A DNA stretch of 64,000 nt from Bombyx mori (Eukaryota > Arthropoda > Insecta > Lepidoptera > Bombycidae), in NCBI RefSeq assembly GCF_030269925.1, contig NC_085131.1, positions 10,959,501 through 11,023,500 of the forward strand, read 5' to 3'. Both the position numbers and the translations under genes were made by a program. Every line of letters starts with the position of its first letter. Position 1 is the stretch's first letter. A model generated the notes under the pieces. It made no database searches, had not been told where the DNA came from, and saw only the letters and a list, made by a program, of their open reading frames with translations. Below are positions 55,201-63,727 of this stretch, piece after piece.

Positions 55201-58200
55201 TGGTTCTTTGACGGATTTCCCCATTTCTGATTCGATCCACAAAAGAAACTCCGAGTATCTTTCCATAGCACACTGTGTGACTTTGAACTTACGGACCAGA
55301 CCACCACTGGTGGTAGGATTTCTTGTGAGTCGACCGCCCTGCCTATTTCTGCCGTGAAGCAGTAATGCGTTTCGGTTTGAAGGGCTGGGCAGCCGTTGTA
55401 ACTATACTGAGATTTTAGAACTTATATCTCAAGGTGGGTGGCGCATTTACGTTGTAGATTTCTATGGGCTCCAGTAACTACTTAACACCAGGTGGGCTGT
55501 GAGCTCGTCCACCCATCTAAGCAAATAAAAAAATAAAAAAGCTACGGTCAATGTCCGCGTTTCAGCGCCATATATCATGACCGCCGGTCGTGACTACCGA
55601 GTCAGTCTGTTATAATACTGAGATATTGTGACGTCACGGAAAGTGAGATTTTGTGACTTCTATGAATATGGTCACAGTTAGGTAGTGTTGAAATGTTATT
55701 CAATCTAAGGGAATCAAGGGAGAATGGGTAGAAAGGGAGAAGCTAATATTACATATTTTTGTTTCGCATGTTTGATGACTTACAGTCGGCGCGTCCTGGG
55801 TCCGAACAGTATAGACTTCGCTTTTCGGTTCGACGGGTAAGTTATGGAGGTAGAGCTTCGCCCGGATCTTATACGTTGTCGACGGCTTCAGGCCTGTCAG
55901 TCGGAACTCCAAGCGCGGCGTGGTCAGCACCTCGTCAGCCGGAGCGAACACTTGGGAACTCCACTGAGATACATCTTCGTCTCTAGAGAAGAAATATTGA
56001 GGAAATTCATTACCAATAACAAACAGACCTCGAATCCAATACTTCGCAGAAATTCAGCCATAAATATCGTTCTATGTCTGATGCTGTGCCTATCGCGAGG
56101 AAGTCGGATTTGAAATTTAAAATAGTGGTATTTTTTTATTGCTTATATGGGTGGACGAGCTCACAGCCCCCCTGGTGTTAAGTGGTTACTGGAGCCCATA
56201 GACATCTATAACTTAGACGCGCCACCCACCTTGAGATACAAGCTCTAAAGCATCTAATGAAATTAATACTGTTATTGATCCTTGATACGTGCGCAAATTT
56301 GAAATTGGTGAAAATTTGCGTTCCATTACTTATTAAGTATCTATATCTAACTGTATTGTACTATCAAATTTATGTAGCAAGTACTTACACCTTATCAGTA
56401 TATCTCAAGTCCACACTTCCACGTAGTCCTACCAGAACGGGAGGAAGTCCGAACATCATCTTCACACTGTTCGGAGAGTCCGCTTGAAGACTAATTACAG
56501 ATAATTTCTTATTAACTTCTCCATAGTTCGTTGGCATTGAAAATCCTGGAGGTAATCCTGGTATGCCCGGCTCCAAGGGGTTGCTGGGACGATGAATGTT
56601 ATTCTGGTCATAATCTGGAATATCCTCTTGCGGAAAGTGGATCTCTGGGGGAATAGTTGGAAGGAAGGAGGGTTGTTGGGGACGAGAATCTTGTTGAGGG
56701 AACCCGGGTGGTGGCGGTGGTGCTTCGCCTATAAACAAAGTTTAATGCTATAAGGAATAATCTAGGAAAATGTTACTATAATACAAATAAGTTATTGAAA
56801 AAGGTTGTTAAGAAGTTTTTATTGTGAGAGTTATGAGTGCGATGATGAAGTCGTGTGATAAAATATATAGTTAAGTCACAGAAGGTCAGTCACGTGTCTA
56901 ACTACTGATACAAGGGGTAGTCCAAGGCTAGGTCACTGACCTGCCGCGATATCTTGGCTCTTGTCAGCAGATCGTCCTAGGTTCCTATTTACTTCTGATT
57001 CAACTTCCATCTGTCCGAGCAAATGTTCAAGGTCTAAGGAAGTATACTTTTTCCCAAGGGGTTGAGAAATCTTTTCGTTTCCCGTCAATGTTGATTTTGT
57101 GTCCATTTTAACGTTCGGCACTGCCCTTAGTAATACTGTTTCATAAGGGTTCGGCGATTTTGTCAATAAATGAGTATTCTGATCTGGCGTCCACAAACCC
57201 TTAGTTAGAACATTATTGTTGGGCTTTAAGGTATGAATGTCTTTTGTTTTCAACATGGTAACGTGTTTTCTGGTATTGCGCAGAGAAGCATCAGTTTTTG
57301 TATTAAACAAAAATGGAGGATTTGAATTTGCGGAGTAGGTAGAAGAAATATTAACTCTCGTCGGTTCAAAATAACTAGGAGTAGCTTGTTTAGGGTGTGA
57401 AAAAATTTTGTTTTGTTCCGAGTTGTACGAATGTATTGTAAGTGGAATCTTCGTCGGACCCTTTGAATGATCATGGTTTGGTAAAAACAGGTCTAGATTT
57501 GGTAATTGTGAAATGGGAACTTTTTTGACAGGTTCATGTACATGATAATCAAGGTTCAAAGAGTCTGGATAGAAATGTATATCTTTTGATTCAGTACCTG
57601 TAGACTGTAGTAAATTATGAAATTTATCATCAGACACGATAAAATGTGGTTTATCTTTATAGAGCGGACTTTTCTGATAAGACTTTGCATGGTAAGTCGA
57701 TTTTGTGATTGGATCCAGCAGCTCAAATTTATTTGGTTCCGGGGGAGACAATTTCCAATCAACGTTGGACGTCACAAATGGAGTATCAGCGTGTATAATT
57801 TTCAATGGAGACTCCATATCGTCCAATGTAAAAACTGTGATATTATCATTGGGGACATAGTTACTTGGAGTCACATAGTATTTCGGGACGCTACTTGTCA
57901 AGGGAATCGGGTTGAACGTTTTCAGAACTTTAGGAAAAGATTTCACTGGACTCAAATGTCTGTAAAAGTCAATGGGGTCGGTCGTGAGCGGCGGAGTTGG
58001 TAGGATTGGAGAGAGAGTCGGTGAGGATGGAGAGATTCGTGTCACATAGTTTTGGTCTGGTCCTATGAATGTCGGCATGCTATGACTTTGTTTTGTTGTT
58101 CCGACGCTTTCGGCTGCAAGCAACAACGTTCATGAGTGACATGCAAATGATGATAAGTGATTAATGACTTCTGTTTGTGGAGTTTGAAGTATCTATTTTT

Positions 58201-61200
58201 CTGGTATCGCAACTGTCTCAATTGCTAAAGATCAAGATCATGTTTGTCAAATAAATTATTATATATTGGCCAAACTTTGAATGTTTGTCAATTGGTTTAT
58301 GCATTGCTAAAATTTCAGATAAATAGACCATCAAACCAATAAGAGACGTGTATATAATGTCCCACCACCTCAAAAGAATCGAGATATTTACCATTGGGTA
58401 CACATCCCCATTCCTTACAACAATCCTCGTCAGATATATTGACGGGTGCCGGCCTGTGCAAAGGCGGACATCTGAAATTTTGAGGCGGAACCGCTGGTAG
58501 CGGAGAGCAGACCTCCTGGCAGTCCAGCTCTCCGTTCTCGCAGAAACAGCGTTGCTCGCAGCCCGTGAGGTCGAGAGGGACTTCACTCCAGTTAGGCACA
58601 CTGATATAGTAAAATTGTTGAAGTTTACGTTGTTTTTTTTTATTGCCTTTGCAGGCAGACGAGCCTACGGCCCATAAGTGGTCACTGTCGCTCATGGACG
58701 TCAGCAATGCCAGGGGCAAAGCCAAGCCGTTGCCTACCATTAAGTACTCTCCGCAAGCTTTGTTTGAAGAAGGACATGTCATAGCGCTCGGAAAACACCA
58801 TGGAGGAGAATTCATTTCAAAGCCTTAGAAAAAAAGCCTGAGTTAAATATAAGTTTATGAATAATCCATTTTGTACATTCTTTTTATCAAATACTCAATG
58901 ACCAGCAAGATTTTTACTGGTGGTAGGATTTCTTGTGAGACGGGTAGGTACCACCACTCTGCCTATTTCTGCCGTGAAGCAGTAATGCGTTTCGGTTTGA
59001 AGGGGGGGGGGCAGCCATTGTAACCATACTGAGACCTTAGAACTTATATCTCAAGGTGGGTGGCGCATTTACGTTGTAGATGTCTATGGGCTCCAGTAAC
59101 CACTTAAAACCACGTGGGCTGTGAGCACGTCCACCCATCTAAGCAATAAAAAAAAGAAGATTTAGTATTTTATTAGAACCATCAAAAAATAATAAAACAT
59201 TATGTAGAAACAAGTATAGTTTTAAGGATTTCAGTCTGTCAAATATCGTAGTGATATTAAGAAAAACATTACTTCCGATACATTTTCAAAAGCTAGGTGG
59301 CTCCGATATTATGAGTAATTGTGATCACTAATCATCGGGCTCCTTTGCTTTTAAAATAAATAAAAACAAATAGATTTTTTGTAATAATTACTACTACTCT
59401 CCTTAGAAGATTTCGGCCACGGCGACCACTTCGTTTCTAATTGTCACTGTCGGCTAACATATGTGCCGTCTGTGGCTAACATAGCCGATCTTATTCCTAA
59501 ATCACATAAGCTTTGTACCCCTTTTTACTAAAATTGCGAGGACGGAGAAGTGTCAAATTTTCCACACATAGTTTAATATAGAACAATAATTTTTTTGTTA
59601 ATAAGCTTTATTAATATATGATGTTCTATTAAAATCAATATATATCATATGATCAATACTTCTTATATAATTTATTTTAATAAATTGTCATCATCAGAAA
59701 CTAGTTTATATATAGAAACAGTGTAGAATGCTATTCTTTTTTTTGAAATATGCATAATAATAATTTAAATCAATAAAAAACAATATGACACACACTACCA
59801 TGTATTTGACACTAACACGCATATATACTCTTTTGTTTATTGTTAAAGTCTGTGGTCGAATTGAGAATAGATTAATATTGTTTATCTACAGTGTAGGTAT
59901 ATATGTATATATAAAGTCTTGGCTAAATTTGTTAAAAGAGATCTATGCTAAGTCTTTGATAATAGACTCTGAATAATGTTCAAACTTATATTTTTAAATT
60001 TCGACTATAATTATAGCTGACCACTAGTTATAATAATTCTAATTCGCAATGATTAGAGTAGATACTTACGCGACTCCCTTGTAATGGCAGGTTCCATCGC
60101 TGAGGCACCTGGCGGACCGCGGGCAGCAGTTGGGCGGCACCGCGGGCGGTGAGGGCGCCCACCGCACGCAGCCCTTGGACATCAGCTCCAGGCCCACATG
60201 CGACGGACACACCAGGGCCGCGCACTCCCGCTTGTCCGGGCCGGTACACTCGCACAACTCCGAGCATCCGATATGGAACTCTTCGCCTGGTGACCGATTT
60301 TTTGTTTTTTCCTACCTAAGCTGATAGCCTTGAGAGGCTATTTTAGCGTAACCTTAACTAGTAGGTGAGCTCGCGGGGCTCAAGCCTGACGAAGTTGCTA
60401 ACACGAGCCGGGTTTCGCAGAATCTACCACCGTATCGGAAACGCAACCCACTGAGAAGATCCGGCAAGAAACTCAGTGGGCTGTGTCTGTGGGTTAATTT
60501 ACTCGTCGAGTCCTTCGTCGCAAGCGATGGGTTCGACGAGAACGATGACCGGTGGTGACCGAGTAGTGCTAGTTTATTTGTTTAATTTGGATATTTGTCT
60601 AAAAACGCCAATTGCATAGTGAAATGTTCAAACTCAAGTCGTAAGTATATTGATAGGTTCTTCAATGATACAAGATCGCTGAAACTACATATTGTAGAAA
60701 TGTATTTTTAAATTTGATAAATGAAAATCTATAGGACAATCTAACAAGATGCATTTAAATCATAATGGCGGACCACCCTTCAGTTCCGCGTTCGGTAAGA
60801 ATTTGCGGCACTTTCTCAACAAAACGATTGTTCTAATTATTATTTAGCAACATTATCAGCCACAGTACCTCCACTCTGAATGTAGACCTTCCCTAAGGCT
60901 AGTCATGGCGACCGATTCTGCATTATCATATTTTTATTGTAATTTGGAAAAACTTACCAATTTCATAAAACTTTCCATTTTCATAACACCCTTCTTTGGT
61001 ATCGTTTCTCATATCTTCTGCTCCAACCTTCACTTCATTCTCAGCGAAGGCTGTTGTCGTTATAGTGAAGTTAAATTTAGTACCGGTTTCTTTTGTTTTC
61101 AGAATGTAATCTTTACCGCCGTCAAGATTAAGAATCAAATTCGAGTACTTAAGTTCTACGTCTTGATATGTTTTTCCGCCATCATCGCTTAATAGTAAAT

Positions 61201-63238
61201 GGACTGGATCTTCAGTTGTGTTCACGTGGATGAGATTGACTTGGACTGAGTTATTGTTCAGTACTTTGACTGAGCCGATGGGTTCAGCTAAGACGAGGGG
61301 TCTACTGGTCGATTTTAATTCTTCCGACATATCAAAGCTTCTTGCCGTCTGCAAAATAAGCAGTTAAATGAAAATCTAGTCATTCACTTGGTAAATTGAC
61401 AAATCAAATAGAAACTGTTCGTGTGTCTGCTTTGAAGATTTATGTCCTAGTTAAGATTTTGCTTTGGAACTGGCTTAAAGCTGTTACTATATATATTTAA
61501 ATAATAATAATAATAATAATAATAATTTATTTATTTCTCTCTTAAAGGTACAAGGTACATACAAATTCAAATGGAAATAAATTAACCTTATAATTTACTA
61601 TATTATACCTTATAATTTATTATCCCTACATCGGTGCTTATTCGTCACATAGTAACTGTTGAGAAATCCGTTTATCTTATTTACTCAAATTGACGTAAAC
61701 TTGTTAAAATTTTATTAACTAATTAGAAAAACTTGAACCCAACACAATGCTTTATAAACTTTCGATATTAAAACAGTTTTATAGATGTAATCAGACAAAA
61801 TTAATTTCAAAATCCAAAACGGGAAACAAACATAGCTTTTTATAGACTTAGTCAAGAAAATATTCAATCAACCAAACAGATGAAAAGATTATAGAACCTG
61901 ACGAAATATGCCAAATTATTATCAATGAACACTAATGAATAGAACGCTTGATAAAGTAGAAAAGGGTTCGCTGTGGTGACTAGTGGTGACTAGCGATATG
62001 ATCTCATCGATAAGAGTAAGCGTATTATAGTATTTTTTAAGTCCTTTTTCAAATGTTTACGATTCGGATTTTTGTCGAATTGCTTCTATTGTCAATAGCT
62101 ACCGCTGTATTATTGACATGATTCAAACATTTTTAATACGCTTTTATTAGCTTCAGACGTATGTATGTAACGGATTTTTTGCACATGATTTTGACTCCCT
62201 TCAAAAATTGAAATTCAACTAAAAAATGAAAAATAAATAATAGTTTAAAAAAAGTAACAAAATACGCTTTTATAGAAAATCCAACTAAAAATAGAAAATT
62301 AACTGTAATAAATTTGAATTTAAAATAGTATAAAATAAAATGCGTGGGGTGCATGGTATCAGTAGTTATAAATATTTTATGAACAGATATGAGTAGAAGG
62401 GTTATTTTGATAATATCCTGAAAAGCACCCTATGCTTTTTTTACAATAAAATTATTTTTCTTACACTATTTTTAATTCAAATTTATTACAATTTATTTTC
62501 TATTTTTTAGTTGGATTTTCAATAAAAGCGTATTTTGTAAGTTTCTTTAAACTATTATTTATTACAGTTAATATTAGTTTTCTTACAGACGTCGCCTGTG
62601 TTACCTCACTAGCGCTTGTCGTAGAAGATGTGACGTTATCAGGCGGTTCTTCGTGAACGTCTTGTGATACATCGCACACTTGGATCTCGCAGCACGCGTC
62701 ATTCGGATCTTGGACGTTGATACATTTCTCGGACGGACTGTATTGTTTGCATCTAGGATATCAGGGAGATAGCTTTAATGAGTAAACTAATAATCTAATG
62801 TGATGTGCATATAAAGTTTTCTTTTTTTTTTATAAAGAATTTGGCTCCAACGCCTTTGGCATTGATTTTGCCAATGTCAAAGTATTTACAAAAATGACCG
62901 GTACTTAGAGAGGAAAAAAATACTACATCTAAATACAAATAAATCTGGTCGGTTTTTCCATACGCGAATCTGTGGTTTTAAGAGCAGCACAAACAAATAT
63001 ATGTTAGACTAACTACTTTAGAGATAAATATGAAAGTTTTAGTTTATTCGTCATTCGCATACGTCAAATACCTGAAATTTCCATTTGTTTCAAGTGAACG
63101 ATTCTTACCGAGGTTTGCACGTAGCTACAGAATTAGGTTCGCACATGCAGCTCTGTTCACATCCGATATTCCATTTGGTCCCGACCGGGTATGTATCGTT
63201 GCCGTAGCGGCAAACATCCAGTTTCATTGGCTTAGTAT
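49141..63238 (-). CDS. sas: Stranded at second-like receptor, 14 exons, both ends incomplete
   Basis: Single-pass cell-surface protein; Drosophila Sas sits apically on epithelia and is a ligand for the receptor phosphatase Ptp10D. Fourteen exons (63238-63109, 62752-62587, 61348-60958, 60286-60070, 58600-58392, 58113-56941, 56728-56389, 55982-55784, 54920-54781, 54075-53885, 53034-52791, 52037-51934, 50346-50179, 49224-49141) splice in frame with GT-AG throughout and add up to 3756 nt. Order: a VWC module; a beta-sandwich-like stretch; two further VWC modules; a Ser/Thr/Pro-rich cassette of 391 codons; a Pro-rich linker; three fibronectin-III domains; a transmembrane helix; and a cytoplasmic tail with PPYDNPAY. 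The N-terminal exons lie above 64000 and the last few codons probably lie in an exon below 49141. Domain order and the NPXY tail identify Sas; exact orthology is inferred. Confidence 0.9.
49905..50106 (-). mobile_element. Retroposon D, copy 2
   Basis: ACTTTTTTTTCTTTCTTACC, GCTGATAGCCTTGAGAGGCT, CGACCCACTGAGAAGATCCG, GAGAAACTCAGTGGGCT. Poly(T) at the left means the element is minus-oriented. Truncated on the right. Lies in the sas intron just downstream of the transmembrane exon. Confidence 0.8.
50179..50346 (-). CDS. sas: sas exon: transmembrane segment
   Basis: 168-nt exon, phase 1 in and phase 1 out. After a juxtamembrane stretch (SSVSGSRSAERGDYYGG) comes a single hydrophobic helix (about 24 residues: LVVAGVLAALGALTSLLLLL and on) and a basic stop-transfer sequence (RRHRPRSVPIT), which fixes a type I topology. 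Confidence 0.93.
50520..50792 (-). mobile_element. Retroposon D, copy 3
   Basis: TCTTTTTTTTTTCTTTCCTA through GCGACGGGTTCGGCGAGGAC, GGTGACCGGT. Nearly full length, about 270 bp. Confidence 0.82.
50835..51065 (+). pseudogene. LINE reverse-transcriptase fragment (R1-like)
   Basis: Plus-strand translation gives VPVPKKGDRLNPSSYRLIVI and, one frame over, LFKRLELVINTEVLGYLERH, the start of an RT domain (PKKGD...YRPI; ...INTQ...L). Frameshifted and truncated. Confidence 0.6.
51632..51888 (-). mobile_element. Bm1 SINE body
   Basis: TTTATTTATTGCATAGATAT, GTGGACGAGCTCACAGCTCA to AGGTCCTACCACCAGTAAAA. In a sas intron. Confidence 0.88.
51934..52037 (-). CDS. sas: sas exon: FN3 domain 3, end
   Basis: 104-nt exon, phase 2 in and phase 1 out (GTGAGT). 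Encodes CRVWLELFLTNGKVKTSN and the closing strand VLEINTRPADEPEDVD. A Bm1 SINE lies about 45 nt downstream of its donor in the intron. Confidence 0.9.
52124..52212. mobile_element. Fold-back MITE family A, minimal hairpin
   Basis: GAGTTTTTTAACGTTCTCGA, TAGCGTCAAAGTTGGTTACG, CTATCGAGAACGTTAAAAAA, CTCGCACTAAGCACACA: only the two arms remain, forming a hairpin of about 85 bp. Confidence 0.82.
52215..52400 (-). mobile_element. Bm1 SINE, strongly diverged
   Basis: GATCACAGCGAATCTGGTGT, TAAATGGTTAATGGAATCCA, ACGTATTACTGCATCTCGGT: an old inverted copy. Confidence 0.55.
52449..52563 (-). mobile_element. Jockey-like LINE 3' end fragment
   Basis: TTTTTTATTGCCCTTGTAGG, CAGATGAGCACACGGCCCAC, GACTTCAGCAATGTCAGG, CCGCTGCCTACCGTAAC. 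Confidence 0.75.
52791..53034 (-). CDS. sas: sas exon: FN3 domain 3, first half
   Basis: 244-nt exon, phase 1 in and phase 2 out (donor GTTAAT, weak). Encodes WSVTVEALSVGAGAVQVSW and LTLSGLEPDSR. In the middle is an extremely GC-rich stretch encoding an Ala/Gly/Arg loop (CGRRAAGGARAAGRE) that is unlike the rest of the protein. Confidence 0.88.
53147..53337 (-). mobile_element. Retroposon D, copy 4
   Basis: TTTTTTTTTTCCTCCTTGAC, GGGGCTCAAACCGGGAGTGT, CACTGAGAAGATGCGGCGAG, CGAGCCCTTCGTCGCAAGCG. Internally deleted. Confidence 0.78.
53338..53884. other. sas intron, no feature seen
   Basis: A 187-codon + frame at 53538-54101 overlaps the antisense of an sas exon and has no family; not annotated. 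Confidence 0.35.
53885..54075 (-). CDS. sas: sas exon: FN3 domain 2, second half
   Basis: 191-nt exon, phase 2 in and phase 1 out (donor GTATGT). Encodes YRPVGTPIYSM, then VELHELRPGTPYEASLVLI, the FN3 loop and F-strand Tyr, ending VEFTTAPYT. The acceptor region is AT-rich (TTTTTTTAAAG). Confidence 0.9.
54395..54565 (+). mobile_element. Bm1 SINE, strongly diverged
   Basis: ACACACGGGTAGGCATTACT, TTGCGTTTTAGTTTGAAGGG, TGAAACAGCCGTTACACAAT, GAGCTCCAGTAACCACTTAA: decayed Bm1 in sense orientation. Confidence 0.6.
54781..54920 (-). CDS. sas: sas exon: FN3 domain 2, first half
   Basis: 140-nt exon after TTTTCCTCAG, phase 0 in and phase 2 out (GTGTGT donor). Encodes KLTVLEVNDTTAQLNWRRF with the conserved B/C-strand Trp of FN3 domains, then YIDGIQVR. 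Confidence 0.9.
55065..55230 (-). mobile_element. RTE-type LINE 3' fragment
   Basis: AATCAGCCTGTATCTCTCCA, CTGCTGGATGGAGGCCTCTC, GCGATCCCCCGCCTTCTGCA. Confidence 0.55.
55303..55540 (+). mobile_element. Bm1 SINE body
   Basis: CACTGGTGGTAGGATTTCTT to CCATCTAAGCAAATAAAAAA. A ~15-bp deletion removes the GGGTAGGTACC block. Confidence 0.88.
55784..55982 (-). CDS. sas: sas exon: FN3 domain 1, second half
   Basis: 199-nt exon, phase 2 in and phase 0 out. Encodes the FN3 hallmark LEFRLTGLKPSTTYKIRAKL and ends YTVRTQDAPT. Donor GTAAGT. Confidence 0.92.
56128..56253 (-). mobile_element. Bm1 SINE, 3' half
   Basis: TTTTTTTATTGCTTATATGG, GTGGACGAGCTCACAGCCCC to TTGAGATACAAGCTCTAAAG. Confidence 0.82.
56389..56728 (-). 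CDS. sas: sas exon: Pro-rich linker and FN3 domain 1 start
   Basis: 340-nt exon, phase 1 in and phase 2 out (AAG GT|GTAAGT). Begins with GEAPPPPPGF and a proline/glutamine-rich linker, then enters the first FN3 domain (KLSVISLQADSPNSVKMMF, then SVDLRYTDK). Confidence 0.9.
56941..58113 (-). CDS. sas: sas large Ser/Thr/Pro-rich exon (possible cassette)
   Basis: 1173-nt exon, entered and left in phase 1, so it is exactly 391 codons and can be skipped without a frameshift. Acceptor GCTTGCAG, donor GTCAGT. The encoded region is low in cysteine and rich in Ser, Thr, Pro, Asn and Lys, without recognised domains. Drosophila sas is reported to make a long and a short form that differ by a several-hundred-residue extracellular segment; this exon lies at the corresponding place, between the VWC and FN3 parts. 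Confidence 0.9.
58392..58600 (-). CDS. sas: sas exon: VWC module 3
   Basis: 209-nt exon, phase 2 in and phase 1 out. Encodes GCEQRCFCENGELDCQEVC and DCCKEWGCVPN, a third VWC module. A sense-oriented LINE 3' end sits about 30 nt upstream of its acceptor. Confidence 0.92.
58631..58828 (-). mobile_element. Jockey-like LINE 3' end next to an sas exon
   Basis: Poly(T), TTGCCTTTGCAGGCAGACGA, GACGTCAGCAATGCCAGGGG, CATTAAGTACTCTCCGCAAG, GGAAAACACCATGGAGGAGA. Sense to sas; its A-rich tail lies about 30 nt upstream of the acceptor at 58601. Confidence 0.82.
58916..59155 (+). mobile_element. Bm1 SINE body
   Basis: TACTGGTGGTAGGATTTCTT to CATCTAAGCAATAAAAAAAA, with a G9 run near 59006. Confidence 0.88.
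59156..60060. other. sas intron, AT-rich, no feature seen
   Basis: No supported feature. Confidence 0.35.
60070..60286 (-). CDS. sas: sas exon: VWC module 2
   Basis: 217-nt exon, phase 1 in and phase 2 out. Encodes EEFHIGCSELCECTG, CAALVCPSH, NCCPRSARC and the start of the next module (GTCHYKG). GC-rich. The acceptor ACCAG is fixed by the VWC alignment and reading phase, yet the 20 nt upstream are mostly purines because a retroposon tail is inserted there (see findings). Confidence 0.9.
60296..60562 (-). mobile_element. Retroposon D, copy 5, at an sas acceptor
   Basis: TTTTTTGTTTTTTCCTACCT, GCTGATAGCCTTGAGAGGCT, GGGGCTCAAGCCTGACGAAG, CAACCCACTGAGAAGATCCG, ACGATGACCGGTGG. Nearly complete. 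In sas orientation its A-rich 3' tail ends about 10 nt before the exon at 60286. Confidence 0.85.
60958..61348 (-). CDS. sas: sas exon: beta-rich domain, start of VWC 2
   Basis: 391-nt exon, phase 0 in (after TTTTGCAG) and phase 1 out (GTAAGT). The first roughly 110 residues alternate hydrophobic and polar (SVKVLNNNSVQVNLIHV, then VHLLLSDDGG), consistent with an immunoglobulin- or FN3-like fold, but no family is certain. It ends in GCYENGKFYEIG, the start of a second VWC module. Confidence 0.9.
61861..62058. repeat. Second copy of the ~185-bp shared sequence
   Basis: Same orientation as 38193-38380 and over 90% alike by eye (AACCTGACGAAATATGCCAA, AATAGAACGCTTGATAAAGT, GGTGACTAGTGGTGACTAGC). 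Confidence 0.85.
62233..62562. repeat. Long inverted repeat (~100-bp arms) in an sas intron
   Basis: Left arm 62233-62330 (AATAAATAATAGTTTAAA, AATACGCTTTTATAGAAAAT, CCAACTAAAAATAGAAAA) is the reverse complement, with few changes, of 62464-62562 (TTTTCTATTTTTTAGTTGG, ATTTTCAATAAAAGCGTATT). The spacer is about 133 bp. Confidence 0.88.
62587..62752 (-). CDS. sas: sas exon: VWC module 1, second half, and linker
   Basis: 166-nt exon, phase 2 in and phase 0 out. Encodes CKQYSPSEKC and ACCEIQVCD, completing the VWC cysteine set, then an acidic and Ser/Thr-rich linker with an NVTSS glycosylation site. A long inverted repeat begins about 25 nt past its donor. Confidence 0.9.
63109..63238 (-). CDS. 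sas: sas exon: VWC module 1, first half
   Basis: 130-nt exon between ACTTACAG and GTAAGA (minus strand). Encodes CRYGNDTYPVGTKWNIGC and CMCEPNSVATC, the cysteine pattern of a von Willebrand factor C module, which continues in the next exon. It is the most upstream sas exon visible. Confidence 0.9.
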
Positions 63239-63292
63239 CTGTAAGTTAGATAACGTTATATCATAAGTACAAATAACAGAAGTCTTTACATA

Positions 63293-63727
63293 GTCGTCGT
63301 GGCCTAATGGATAAGACGTCCGGTGCATTCGTGTTGAGCGATGCACCGGTGTTCGAATCCCAGGCGGGTACCAATTTTTCTAATGAAATACGTATTCAAC
63401 AAATGTTCATGATTGACTTCCACGGTGAAGGAATAACATCATGTAATAAAAATCAAACCCGCAAAATTATAATTTGCGTAATTACTGGTGGTAGGACCTC
63501 TTGTGAGTCCGCGGGAGTAAGTACCACCATACTGCCTATTTCTGCCTTGAAGCAGTAATGCGTCTCGGTTTGAATGTTGGGGCAGCCGTTATAACAATAC
63601 TTGACACCTTAGAACTTATATCTCAAGGTGGGTGGCGCTTTTACGTTGTAGATGTCTATGGGCTCCATTAACCAGTTAACACCAGGTGGACTGTGAGCTC
63701 GTCCACCCATCTAAGCAATAAAAAATA
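63293..63727 (+). mobile_element. Bm1 SINE, full length, with pol III-type head
   Basis: Complete copy of about 435 bp. Starts with the tRNA-like head GTCGTGGCCTAATGGATAAG (A box TGGCCTAATGG), then GTTCGAATCCC (B box), a linker ending AATTATAATTTGCGTAATTA, the conserved Bm1 body and AAGCAATAAAAAATA. It provides the reference for the truncated copies in this window. Confidence 0.93.

Noticed and set aside
57617..58003. 128-codon + strand frame
   Set aside because: Antisense of the large sas exon, which is supported by splice sites and phase.
63293..63370. tRNA-like A and B boxes suggesting a tRNA gene
   Set aside because: The sequence continues into the Bm1 body, and the same head is attached to other Bm1 copies (10016, 48290). 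It is the tRNA-derived head of a SINE, not a functional tRNA gene.
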